36,555 nt of DNA from an uncultured Bacteroidales bacterium (GTDB lineage Bacteria > Bacteroidota > Bacteroidia > Bacteroidales > Paludibacteraceae), in NCBI GenBank assembly GCA_946616535.1, contig CAMOJA010000014.1, positions 1-36,555 of the forward strand. Direction: 5' to 3'. A program made the position numbers and the translations under genes. The notes beneath the pieces are model-generated. The model worked only from the letters and a program-made list of their open reading frames with translations. It made no database searches and was not told the origin of the DNA. Positions 1 through 7,007 of the stretch are shown here, one piece after another (the stretch's first letter is position 1; each line of letters begins with the position of its first letter).

Positions 1-76
1 GCGGCTCTTTCTTTCCGCACTTGCACAATGCGCCGGATACATAGTCAATACCGGCCTGCCATGCTACTTTTGCCAT
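1..76 (-). CDS. N-terminal fragment of a small MAK... protein, cut by the window edge
   Basis: An ATG at 76-74 (minus) opens a frame reading MAKVAWQAGIDYVSGALCKC and continuing past the window edge, so only about 25 residues are visible. The start resembles that of the next gene (225-527), which also begins MAK and has a Ser-Gly about a dozen residues in, so the two may be tandem paralogues; this is inference from very little sequence. A Cys-x-Cys pair is visible. Function is unknown. Confidence 0.5.
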   Translation of the reverse strand, partial: MAKVAWQAGIDYVSGALCKCGKKEP

Positions 77-112
77 AGTTTCAGTTTAGGTTTAATGGTT
101 TAACAATAAATT

Positions 113-218
113 GGGGTCCCCAAACAATTTTAATTTTTGGGGAGAGCGGAGCACATCCGAGTATTTACTACTAAAACGGGGTTTTGGTACATATACAAGG
201 ATAGTGCCCGCGAAGAGA
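113..218. repeat. Dispersed hairpin repeat, copy A
   Basis: This stretch begins GGGGTCCCCAAACAATTTTA, folds into a CCCCAAA.../...TTTGGGG hairpin, and continues GGGGAGAGCGGAGCAC. It aligns over about 105 bp, with scattered substitutions, to 22075-22180, and its first 40 bp match 22540-22590. It lies between the two small MAK... genes. No protein frame is conserved among copies, so it looks like a non-coding dispersed element. Confidence 0.75.
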
Positions 219-239
219 AGTGGCTTACGCCAACTTCTC
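215..239 (-). terminator. Hairpin overlapping the stop codon of the 225-527 gene
   Basis: The arms GAGAAGTTGGC and GCCACTTCTC (minus strand) pair with one bulge, and the TAA stop at 225-227 sits in the loop. No clear U-tract follows, so an intrinsic terminator is only possible. Confidence 0.35.
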
Positions 240-527
240 ATACTCTTTCGCGAACATGTACCCTTGCAGCGAAGAATACTTCTTTTGGTTCGCAAACGCC
301 TCCGCATAAGCGGTTTTCTGCTCCACGGTGAGAGCCTTCACAGCCGCACGAGCTTGACGGAATTTCTCCTGACGAGCCAACTCCTCAGCGCTGAACGCTT
401 TGGTACGCGGGTTACAGATTTTGCCGGTGTACAGGGTCTTACCCTTCTTCGCGAAATACACATCGCTGTGCTCGCAAATCTTACCGCTGTAAGACTTCAC
501 CATCTCAATCGGTTCATACTTTGCCAT
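225..527 (-). CDS. Hypothetical 100-aa protein (MAKYEP...), mobile-element-like
   Basis: The protein is 100 aa and begins MAKYEPIEMVKSYSGKIC. The N-terminal half has short beta-like segments (VYFAKKGKTLYTGKIC). The C-terminal half is a charged, Ala-rich helix region (residues about 45-95). No signal peptide or membrane segment is visible. I recall similar short proteins in Bacteroidota phage-like islands, but I cannot name a family. It is followed by the hairpin at 215-239 and dispersed repeat copy A, and is probably a paralogue of the truncated gene at 1-76. The ATG at 527 is the only reasonable start. Confidence 0.7.
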   Translation of the reverse strand: MAKYEPIEMVKSYSGKICEHSDVYFAKKGKTLYTGKICNPRTKAFSAEELARQEKFRQARAAVKALTVEQKTAYAEAFANQKKYSSLQGYMFAKEYEKLA

Positions 528-762
528 AGTGATTTAGGTTTTTTTGTATCCGCCTATGCATGGCGGATGGGTTAATAAATGTATGTTAATTATCACGGCA
601 TTTTATGCCGTTTTTCTATCATTTTAAGTTCATTTCAACTTCGTTTCAAGTAGCAGAGGTTACGCTGACCTTGCGCTGCTCTTACCCACCTATTCCGCAA
701 TATAAACAGCCACAGACGGTGGTGTCCGTTTATGGCCGTTTACGTAGTAAAATTTTGCAAAA
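528..762. other. Non-coding gap with two short hairpins
   Basis: No convincing gene is visible. There is a TCCGCC/GGCGGA hairpin near 558-577 and a CGGCA-TTTTA-TGCCG hairpin followed by T5 near 596-617. The second looks like a terminator in plus orientation, although no plus-strand gene precedes it. Confidence 0.4.
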
Positions 763-1158
763 TTATTCGTTAAAATCCTCATTCAGCGGGACAATGATCG
801 GAGTAAATTCTTCTCCGAAATCGCCGGGATGATAGTCCACTTCCGGATAGCCGGGCAAATCCGGTGTCGGCTCACAAACTTCGATACGAATCTCTTCGCG
901 GCATTCCTGTACCACTTTCAGATACTCGGTCACGGCAACCTCCAACCGTGCGCTCTCCCATTGCCAACCACAGTGACGACCCTGAATACAAATCCCTCGT
1001 ACGCTCACCGTCACACGGTAGATCAGTTCCAAAGGCAGGTGCTCATTCAGCACAAACACTTCGCCCAACAAACGGTTTCCAGTCTCATGATTTATCTCCC
1101 ATACCTCGCAATGTGCGCCCGATATAAACTCACGGGTTTTTATAAGTTTTAGTAACAT
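763..1158 (-). CDS. Hypothetical 131-aa protein
   Basis: The ATG at 1158 (MLLKLIKTREFISGAHCEVW) is preferred over an upstream start at 1230 because it follows a purine-rich AAAGAA and the extra N-terminal residues look like translated leader. The C-terminus is acidic (PGYPEVDYHPGDFGEEF...). It appears mostly beta-rich, without transmembrane or signal segments. It sits in the run of small mobile-element-like genes. I do not recognise a family. Confidence 0.6.
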   Translation of the reverse strand: MLLKLIKTREFISGAHCEVWEINHETGNRLLGEVFVLNEHLPLELIYRVTVSVRGICIQGRHCGWQWESARLEVAVTEYLKVVQECREEIRIEVCEPTPDLPGYPEVDYHPGDFGEEFTPIIVPLNEDFNE

Positions 1159-1280
1159 TTCTTTAGTCCTTTCTTTTTTTAGGGTTCCCGTTGTAACTCG
1201 CAGAGTTGCAGTGGGGAAAGCGTAGATCAAAACGTAGGCGTAATCGAGCGGCTGTGCTGCGAGTCACGCGCAGTTTTAGA

Positions 1281-1469
1281 TCAAGCTATGTCAATAACAT
1301 AGTGCTCACAGATTTTTTGAACGGCTCTGGCAGGTAGGGTGCGCTGTCTCTTTTTGAGGTGAAACGGTCTCAGTTGCTTTCGCATATAAGGCTCTGCCAA
1401 CCATCGTCTCAACGTCATTTCGCTCACCCCCGCTGCCTTTGCCAATTCCGATTTACTTACTTTTCTCAT
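1281..1469 (-). CDS. Small helix-turn-helix protein (DUF4248-like)
   Basis: This 62-aa protein reads RKVSKSELAKAAGVSEMTLR followed by RRW, a compact helix-turn-helix ending in a basic recognition helix. The pattern resembles the small DUF4248-type or excisionase-like DNA-binding proteins of Bacteroidota mobile elements. The stop TGA of the upstream gene (1470-1472) abuts this ATG (TGAATG), which suggests translational coupling. It is probably a small regulator or excision accessory protein; the exact role is inference. Confidence 0.65.
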   Translation of the reverse strand: MRKVSKSELAKAAGVSEMTLRRWLAEPYMRKQLRPFHLKKRQRTLPARAVQKICEHYVIDIA

Positions 1470-1814
1470 TCAGTTAAAAGCCTTTTTGTCTTCCATCTCA
1501 AAAGCTTCCGTATCGAGTTTGCTATAAACCCCGTAGTGTTCGCCGTACTTGGCTATAAACAACTTCGTGTCGTTCGGCAAACCCACGTTCGACCCGTTGT
1601 AATTGAACGGCCTCGGATTGCAATGGGAGATGGCGAAATAAGGATTTTCTTCTATTTCAATCCGCTGTTCCCTTTGCCAGACGAACGTCGCATAAATCTG
1701 CCGTTGTTTCTTCAAGGGCAACCCTTTCCACAACCTCTCACACGCCTCCCGCCTGTTCAGGAATTGTTCCGCCGGAGCCAAAAACTCCCAGATAATTTCA
1801 AAAGACGTTTTCAT
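1470..1814 (-). CDS. Hypothetical 114-aa protein
   Basis: This soluble 114-aa protein starts MKTSFEIIWEFLAPAEQFLN and has a basic helical N-terminal half and a short mixed C-terminal part. No catalytic motif, signal peptide or membrane segment is visible. It abuts the HTH gene downstream with no spacer. A GC-rich palindromic repeat (1829-1875) lies just upstream of it. Family not recognised. Confidence 0.6.
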   Translation of the reverse strand: MKTSFEIIWEFLAPAEQFLNRREACERLWKGLPLKKQRQIYATFVWQREQRIEIEENPYFAISHCNPRPFNYNGSNVGLPNDTKLFIAKYGEHYGVYSKLDTEAFEMEDKKAFN

Positions 1815-1828
1815 AAAACTTTATCCTT

Positions 1829-1875
1829 AAATCCTCTCCCCAACCCCTACTACGATGTAGAGGAAGGGGGAGTTT
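1829..1875. repeat. GC-rich palindromic intergenic repeat
   Basis: The stretch has a CTCTCCCC... left part and a ...GGAAGGGGGAG right part around a small CTAC/GTAG inner stem. It is the 'ctcccc(aac)cccct / agggggag' style of palindrome common between Bacteroidota genes. A related sequence lies inside glmS at 31661-31700. Confidence 0.55.
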
Positions 1876-1919
1876 TCTTTTAATTTTCTTTTACGTCGCT
1901 TTTCTTTTATGCCTTTCTT

Positions 1920-2360
1920 TTAGTCCAGGCACTTGAGCGTTTTCTTCACCTCATCCGGCGCGATGTTCGGGTGATCTTCAGGGAAGTTATCCATGATCTC
2001 CTTCATCTTACGCGTGAGTTTAGCCGATTCCTTCTTGTGCTCAGCCTGTTCAGCCGCCTTCTTGCGGTACTCCACACCTTCCGGCATTGTGTACTTCTGC
2101 GGCTTGCCAACGATGTCAAAAACAGGCGTTACATCCAACGTGTAGTGATGTCCTTCGTGCTCGAACTTACCACTCGTCTCGCCGAGTTCTTCCAACTTGC
2201 CCTCAGCCAAGGTCTTTGCGTCCGTTTCCAACTCATCCACCCGTGCCTTGCACGATTCAATAAGTTGTTTAAGAACTGAGGTCTCTACCAGTGCATCCGC
2301 ACCATTCAGATTGATGTCATTTGCAGCAATCAGCGCTGCGCGTAATTCTATCGCTTTCAT
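1920..2360 (-). CDS. Coiled-coil phage-like protein, 146 aa
   Basis: The protein begins MKAIELRAALIAANDINLNG. Residues about 25-60 form a heptad-rich helix (LKQLIESCKARVDELETDAK), followed by a short beta region (HHYTLDVTPVFDIVGKP) and a charged helical tail. This layout is reminiscent of accessory proteins in the early region of Mu-like or temperate phages, but I cannot assign a function. It lies just downstream of the HNH gene (2 nt spacing) and looks cotranscribed with it. Confidence 0.65.
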   Translation of the reverse strand: MKAIELRAALIAANDINLNGADALVETSVLKQLIESCKARVDELETDAKTLAEGKLEELGETSGKFEHEGHHYTLDVTPVFDIVGKPQKYTMPEGVEYRKKAAEQAEHKKESAKLTRKMKEIMDNFPEDHPNIAPDEVKKTLKCLD

Positions 2361-2362
2361 GA

Positions 2363-2860
2363 TTAGTCAATGTTTTTAGGGTTTGCAAAATAATACTTGT
2401 TGAAAATAGCGAGCAATTCTTCTCTGCTCATCTTCTTAGGATCGCGTCCGATGTTTCTGAGCACCCGTAGCAATCCCGCGCGCTTGCGGTTTTCCGCAGG
2501 AGTGACATACTCAAGGTTGTCAACCGACCAATCGAGTTTGTTCCCGTTTAGATGGTCGATCTCCATGCCTTCAGGACGAGGACCAAGCCAAGCGAGAGCA
2601 ACCAACTTGTGACAGGGTTGTCCGTGCGATTGTCGAATGGTCGGGTATTGGCTACCCGAGATGCCTCGCGACGACACCCACGTGCTCAATCGTGTTTGAT
2701 TAAGATTCGGTTTAACTTCTCGTAGAATCCATCCGTCATCCGTGAGAATGGCGTTGTGAATGGAATAGAACTTGCCCGCTCGACTACAATAGAGGGGCTT
2801 TTCGGTGGGGCACTTTCGTACAATAGTGCCGTCCACTAATCGTAATTGATTTGGTAACAT
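2363..2860 (-). CDS. HNH endonuclease
   Basis: The segment MEIDHLNGNKLDWSVDNLEY with following VTPAENRKRA is the classical HNH homing-endonuclease core: the first catalytic His in DHLNG, then Asn in DNL and Asn in AEN. It lies at about residues 115-150 of the 165-aa form. The upstream CHKLVALAWLG segment is the usual lead-in beta/helix of HNH_3 proteins. The ATG at 2860 is chosen; a GTG at 2965 would add 35 residues that look unlike protein. Such enzymes are free-standing intron-like or phage-borne nucleases, which fits the surrounding small genes. Confidence 0.8.
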   Translation of the reverse strand: MLPNQLRLVDGTIVRKCPTEKPLYCSRAGKFYSIHNAILTDDGWILREVKPNLNQTRLSTWVSSRGISGSQYPTIRQSHGQPCHKLVALAWLGPRPEGMEIDHLNGNKLDWSVDNLEYVTPAENRKRAGLLRVLRNIGRDPKKMSREELLAIFNKYYFANPKNID

Positions 2861-3005
2861 ATAGGTGTTCGAGGCTGCGGATAACTGCAATCGACCTTGA
2901 TTGCCAGTATGCAACCTACACCCTACGCCGAAAAGGTGCTGTTTTTTCGGCACTAATTTCGGCACTTACGCCATAAAAACGGAGGAATTGCGCCAGAATA
3001 GGCAT

Positions 3006-3047
3006 AAAAAGAAAAGCGGGAAACCCTGTATAATCATGGTCTCCCGC
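3006..3047 (-). terminator. Intrinsic terminator after the helicase operon
   Basis: On the minus strand, GCGGGAGACC pairs with GGTTTCCCGC (3016-3047, one mismatch, 12-nt loop) and is followed by TTTTCTTTTT. It lies about 60 nt beyond the stop of the last operon gene (3107) and marks the left end of the AT-rich block. Confidence 0.7.
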
Positions 3048-3106
3048 ATAATATGCAAAAAAAAATGATTTTTTTCTTTCGGCTGCCGAAGAAACTGCCG
3101 AAGATT

Positions 3107-4075
3107 TTAGTCAAAATCGACGTCTAAATAGAGCACATCAAGGCATTTTTGGATGTTCGGCAAGTGCCTCAGTGCGTCTTTCCCTTTGTGTAATCCAGTC
3201 AGATATTTGCCGTTTTTATCCACAAAGTGTGCCTCTAAAATAGGATTAATATTGTATGATTGCGGAACGGTTATTTTCTGTTGTTCCTCCATCTTTTTGA
3301 ATAGATATGCAAGTGTTCCCTTACCGACTTTTCCAGTCCAGACAATCTTTGTGTTGTTTGGCGTACCGCTAAACAGATTACTAAATGCATCGGGTTGTGT
3401 GTCTTTTGGAATCCATTCGTATTCAATAAGTTTTTGGCGCAATAGGTTAATATGCCCCACATTGATATCAGCCATACAGAACGTCATATAGTTCTTGGTT
3501 AGCTGTGTCTCTTTCTTTGGATTTTTCTGTGGTTGAGGCTCATAACATTGTATGGTAGAGAAAGATTGCAGAATATCATCAAAAATAAACTCATCTGAAG
3601 TCATGTAATTCGCAAGCCATTCTGCTAATTGTGCATCGTATTTTTCTAAGCCATCCATCATCTCCTCCATCTGTTGATCGCGAACATTATTCTCCGGTAG
3701 AAAGATTTGTCGGAATAATGATTTGGCAAGGTCTTGATAGAACTCAATGTGCGATGTCGCCAGAATAGAGGCTAAGGTGCCGATGATAGTGGAAGTGATG
3801 CAGTCTAGTTCTTTGGCGGGAACGGATGCATTCTGTATCTTAAAGTCTTGGCGAGTATTACGATATAGTTTATCCCATTGGATGTCCTGCTGATTGGCTT
3901 TGAGTTGATCAATGAGGTAAATGACTTCAGCGAAAATCTGCTCTTGGCGCAGTTGATATTTTTCGGTTATCTCGCAGCAAGAGCAACAGGCGTCGTATAT
4001 CGCTTGATAAAGAATATGCGTAGAGTACGCTTTACGAATTTCTGTGAGGTGTTTTGAATGGAACGCGTTTACCAT
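3107..4075 (-). CDS. Unknown 322-aa protein, last gene of the helicase operon
   Basis: The protein is soluble and mostly helical. Residues about 20-150 are Cys- and Gln-containing helices. A linker rich in Pro/Lys/Gln (near residue 180) leads to a C-terminal region containing IVWTGKVGKGTLAYLFKKM and ending LPNIQKCLDVLYLDVDFD. The C-terminal half faintly resembles a class of Bacteroidota mobile-element proteins that read a short Trp-rich element before a helical end; I do not claim a family. Its start overlaps the end of the upstream gene by 44 bp in another frame, so the two are translationally linked. Function unknown; by context it is part of the helicase operon. Confidence 0.75.
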   Translation of the reverse strand: MVNAFHSKHLTEIRKAYSTHILYQAIYDACCSCCEITEKYQLRQEQIFAEVIYLIDQLKANQQDIQWDKLYRNTRQDFKIQNASVPAKELDCITSTIIGTLASILATSHIEFYQDLAKSLFRQIFLPENNVRDQQMEEMMDGLEKYDAQLAEWLANYMTSDEFIFDDILQSFSTIQCYEPQPQKNPKKETQLTKNYMTFCMADINVGHINLLRQKLIEYEWIPKDTQPDAFSNLFSGTPNNTKIVWTGKVGKGTLAYLFKKMEEQQKITVPQSYNINPILEAHFVDKNGKYLTGLHKGKDALRHLPNIQKCLDVLYLDVDFD

Positions 4076-5072
4076 CTACGTATATCTTAGATTGTTCGTT
4101 TACAAAATCACACCAATAGATGAGGCCATACCTTTCGCCCTCGTTGAATTCCAATTCCGACCAATTGAGACGGAATGCGTTAAGCAGTTTCTCTTCCATC
4201 GGGAACATGGCACGTACCAAGTCATCGCACCGATAGAGACCATAATCACGGAAATATACGTGCAAGTGGTATGAGGAGTTTTTGCAGACACGGATGATAT
4301 GTGCAAGGTCATCCGCATTCTTTTCAATAGCTTCTCTATCTGCATTCTCATAATCCATCGTGATACAGGTTTTGACTGCATTGGTCAGTTTTGCTAATTT
4401 AGCTAGTTGTTTGATATAACCTTTTGGGTTTTGGATGCGACTACCAGCAGCTACTTTCTTTTGGTTCGGAAAAACAAATGACAAACGTGTGATAGCGTCA
4501 CCATTCTTATCGCATTGCGCATAGCAGAACTCCCATATTTTAGAAGTGCGCATTTTGGCAGAGATGGTCAGTTCTAACTCTATGTTATCGCGCACGAATT
4601 GGCGGTTAAAATTCTCTTGCAATAATTTGCGTACAGCATTCGGATCGCCAAAGGCAGAATTTTTCTGAATGGCCATTTGGGGAACGTTACCGCGGTTGTC
4701 TACTACTACATAGCAGTAGGGGTTAGAATCCTCGGTTATCTCCTCATAGTCTTGAATGCCATTTGTGGTAGTTTCAGCCGGTTTAACAAGTTTCTTATGC
4801 TTAATGTTATTGATACGCAGCAGATAAACGCCATCATGCGTAGATAGAATGTCATTAGGGTAATCAATAATAATGGTATTATTACGATCATATTTCGCCA
4901 GGCTGAGTTTTCTGCCTTCAAAGAAAGAACCGAATAATTCATTTGCTTTTTTCAATGCCATTTCTTGACTTATCGCAGGCTCTACTATCTTTTGTTCTGC
5001 CGCAAAAATGTCAACGTCATAAATTGCAAACTGATTAATTGCAACTTTCTTGTCTTGTTTCTGTTTAGCCAT
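4032..5072 (-). CDS. Unknown 346-aa protein of the helicase operon
   Basis: It starts MAKQKQDKKVAINQFAIYDV. It is a soluble alpha/beta protein. The segment at residues about 110-150 (NPYCYVVVDNRGNVPQMAIQ) suggests a beta-hairpin domain of the kind found in adaptor proteins. A helical region (about 225-270) follows, then SYHLHVYFRDYGLYRCDDLV and an aromatic C-terminus. No nuclease, ATPase or membrane motif is recognisable. It begins 30 nt after the SF1 helicase stop and overlaps the next gene by 44 bp, so it is in the same transcript. Possibly a substrate-recognition or inhibitory partner; this is inference from position alone. Confidence 0.75.
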   Translation of the reverse strand: MAKQKQDKKVAINQFAIYDVDIFAAEQKIVEPAISQEMALKKANELFGSFFEGRKLSLAKYDRNNTIIIDYPNDILSTHDGVYLLRINNIKHKKLVKPAETTTNGIQDYEEITEDSNPYCYVVVDNRGNVPQMAIQKNSAFGDPNAVRKLLQENFNRQFVRDNIELELTISAKMRTSKIWEFCYAQCDKNGDAITRLSFVFPNQKKVAAGSRIQNPKGYIKQLAKLAKLTNAVKTCITMDYENADREAIEKNADDLAHIIRVCKNSSYHLHVYFRDYGLYRCDDLVRAMFPMEEKLLNAFRLNWSELEFNEGERYGLIYWCDFVNEQSKIYVDGKRVPFKTPHRNS

Positions 5073-5102
5073 ATAGGTTTGCTTTTCTGCTTATTAAGAT
5101 TG

Positions 5103-7001
5103 CTATTCAGTGGTGGAATACAAGGCCTTGTCAACCTTATTTAATGGAGATGGCATATCTCCGATATACATCATGTAGAGTTCCTTATACGTTCTCGTCA
5201 TAGCGACATATAGCGCTTTGCGTGCAGCTTCATCTTCCATTGGTATAGGTTGGCAGTAGGGGAGAATAACCGTTTCAAACTGCAATCCTTTTGCGCTATG
5301 ATAAGTCATAATCTTCGGATGGTTGGTCTTGAAATCCAGCGTAATGAAACTCTCCGTGCCGAATGAGTACTTGCACTCAACGTAATAGCCGTCTTTTGTG
5401 AGTTCGTTATATAATTCGAACACCATTTCATTTGTCGGAAGGAAAATGCCAATGTTATGGAACCGATCAGATGTAATAAGACGCTTAATCGCTTCTAATT
5501 GTGCTCCCTCATTCGGATAACCGAGGAAATGAGGAATAGTTTCCTCTTGGCTCTTATAAACTCGATCTTTATACGGTGGAACTTTTACGCCAACATATTG
5601 TTGGGTAATTTTAGCGACACCTTTGGGCAAACGGTAGTTGTTATACAATTGCCATGCGGTCAAACCGGTTATGTCTTCGATAGTCTCTCCCAGATAGCCT
5701 TTTTCTCTTTGAACAGGTAATGTGGGGCGGTCTTCGAAATGGAAGATGGACTGTGCTGTGTCGCCAAAGAAGAAGAAACATTTTCGTGCAGCGTGCATGA
5801 ATTCTAATATCTCTTCTTTAGTGAAGTCTTGTATCTCATCTACGATGATATAATCAGCAGATGGCATTTTTCGGTCATATTTCCACTGATGATAGTAGCA
5901 GCAATGGGGGCGGAGTAGTTTATCTTTACGCCCTTCATCCATGAAACTGCGTAACGACTTTGTGTAAGCTATTAGATAAACACTATATCCGGCTTCAAGT
6001 ACTTGTCTTGCTTTCTTTAACGCGATGATGGACTTTCCGCTTCCGGCACAACCGGCAACTAACATGGACTCTGTTAAATTTTCTTCAATCAAGTCTTGTT
6101 GATCGCCATCCATCTGGTCGTCATCTACATCCCATGCTTTAGTCTCTACGACAGGTTCAACTTCCAACTGAACGGGCGTAGATAAAGCGTCTAATTGACG
6201 CTGGAGGTCCTCAATCTTCTCTAATAATTGTTTTTTCTCCTCGGAATAAGCAGTCTTCCCTTCCTCTTCGCGCTTCATAGCCTCAAACGCCTCGCGTTGG
6301 GCTTTCAGTGCTTGCTCTTCTGCTGCATTGCGAGCAGCTGTTTGAGTGTTGATAATCTCGTTCTTGCTATTGATTTGCTGTTGTGCCTCAATACTCAATC
6401 GAGCATACTTTTGCGTTGCCTCTTCTAAATCCTTTTTCAGACGTTTAAGTTCTTCTTGATATTTGCGTTTCAATTCTGCATCTTCGGCTTGATTTATTTT
6501 CAAAGGAGTTATTGTTGACTGAAGCCACACAAGGACATTTTTCGATAGGATATTACATATACCCAAAGTCTCAACGCATGTGGGGAGTAATTGCATATTG
6601 TCGTATGCACGTAGTTCTTTATTTAACTGCGTCGGTCCTGCATGACTACCGGTCTCGCTAAGAATATCAAATGCGTCCTCTAATCTACTACAAATACGTC
6701 TTAGGCGGAGAAATTTATCCCCATCAAGATTTTTCTCTTCTTTGACAAGATTGGGAATAATTTTCGCCAACATTTTATTGCGAACCTCTTGCCCTCGATT
6801 GATATAGATTCCCTCGATGGGATATTCTCCATGTGTTATCTCATCGTAAAGGATAGGACCTTTGAGATCCATGATGATTATACGGCATAAGTTCTCTACT
6901 GCGGGTCTTAGATTACGTAGAAATTCTACATAATCTTTTCGTTTCCAAGAGTTCCTGGCTCTTTGATAATCTTCTTTCAAAGTTTGTTGTAACTCTTCCA
7001 T
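5103..7001 (-). CDS. SF1 (UvrD/Rep-like) helicase with DUF4145-like N-terminus and coiled coil
   Basis: Residues about 1-165 form a helical domain whose start (RKDYVEFLRNLRPAVENLCR) and later SETGSHAG motif recall DUF4145/HEPN-type domains. Residues about 170-275 are a long Lys/Glu/Gln coiled coil. The rest is an SF1 ATPase: Walker A AGCAGSGKS (about 317), Walker B DYIIVDEIQD (about 385), motif III FFGDTAQSIF (about 412), motif V TYHSAKGLQFE (about 570) and motif VI VAMTR (about 597). Motor residues look intact, so it should be an ATP-dependent nucleic-acid translocase. At 632 aa it is shorter than UvrD and lacks obvious 1B/2B insertions. It follows the giant helicase by 6 nt. The HEPN-like assignment is tentative and no RxxxxH ribonuclease motif is evident. 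Confidence 0.9.
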   Translation of the reverse strand: MEELQQTLKEDYQRARNSWKRKDYVEFLRNLRPAVENLCRIIIMDLKGPILYDEITHGEYPIEGIYINRGQEVRNKMLAKIIPNLVKEEKNLDGDKFLRLRRICSRLEDAFDILSETGSHAGPTQLNKELRAYDNMQLLPTCVETLGICNILSKNVLVWLQSTITPLKINQAEDAELKRKYQEELKRLKKDLEEATQKYARLSIEAQQQINSKNEIINTQTAARNAAEEQALKAQREAFEAMKREEEGKTAYSEEKKQLLEKIEDLQRQLDALSTPVQLEVEPVVETKAWDVDDDQMDGDQQDLIEENLTESMLVAGCAGSGKSIIALKKARQVLEAGYSVYLIAYTKSLRSFMDEGRKDKLLRPHCCYYHQWKYDRKMPSADYIIVDEIQDFTKEEILEFMHAARKCFFFFGDTAQSIFHFEDRPTLPVQREKGYLGETIEDITGLTAWQLYNNYRLPKGVAKITQQYVGVKVPPYKDRVYKSQEETIPHFLGYPNEGAQLEAIKRLITSDRFHNIGIFLPTNEMVFELYNELTKDGYYVECKYSFGTESFITLDFKTNHPKIMTYHSAKGLQFETVILPYCQPIPMEDEAARKALYVAMTRTYKELYMMYIGDMPSPLNKVDKALYSTTE

Positions 7002-7007
7002 AAACCG

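Noticed and set aside
111..575. 154-codon plus-strand frame over repeat A and the 225-527 gene
   Set aside because: It runs antisense to the minus-strand gene and across a non-coding repeat.
2363..2965. 200-aa version of the HNH protein with GTG start
   Set aside because: The extra 35 residues lack likeness to HNH proteins; the ATG at 2860 is more plausible, though the longer form is not excluded.
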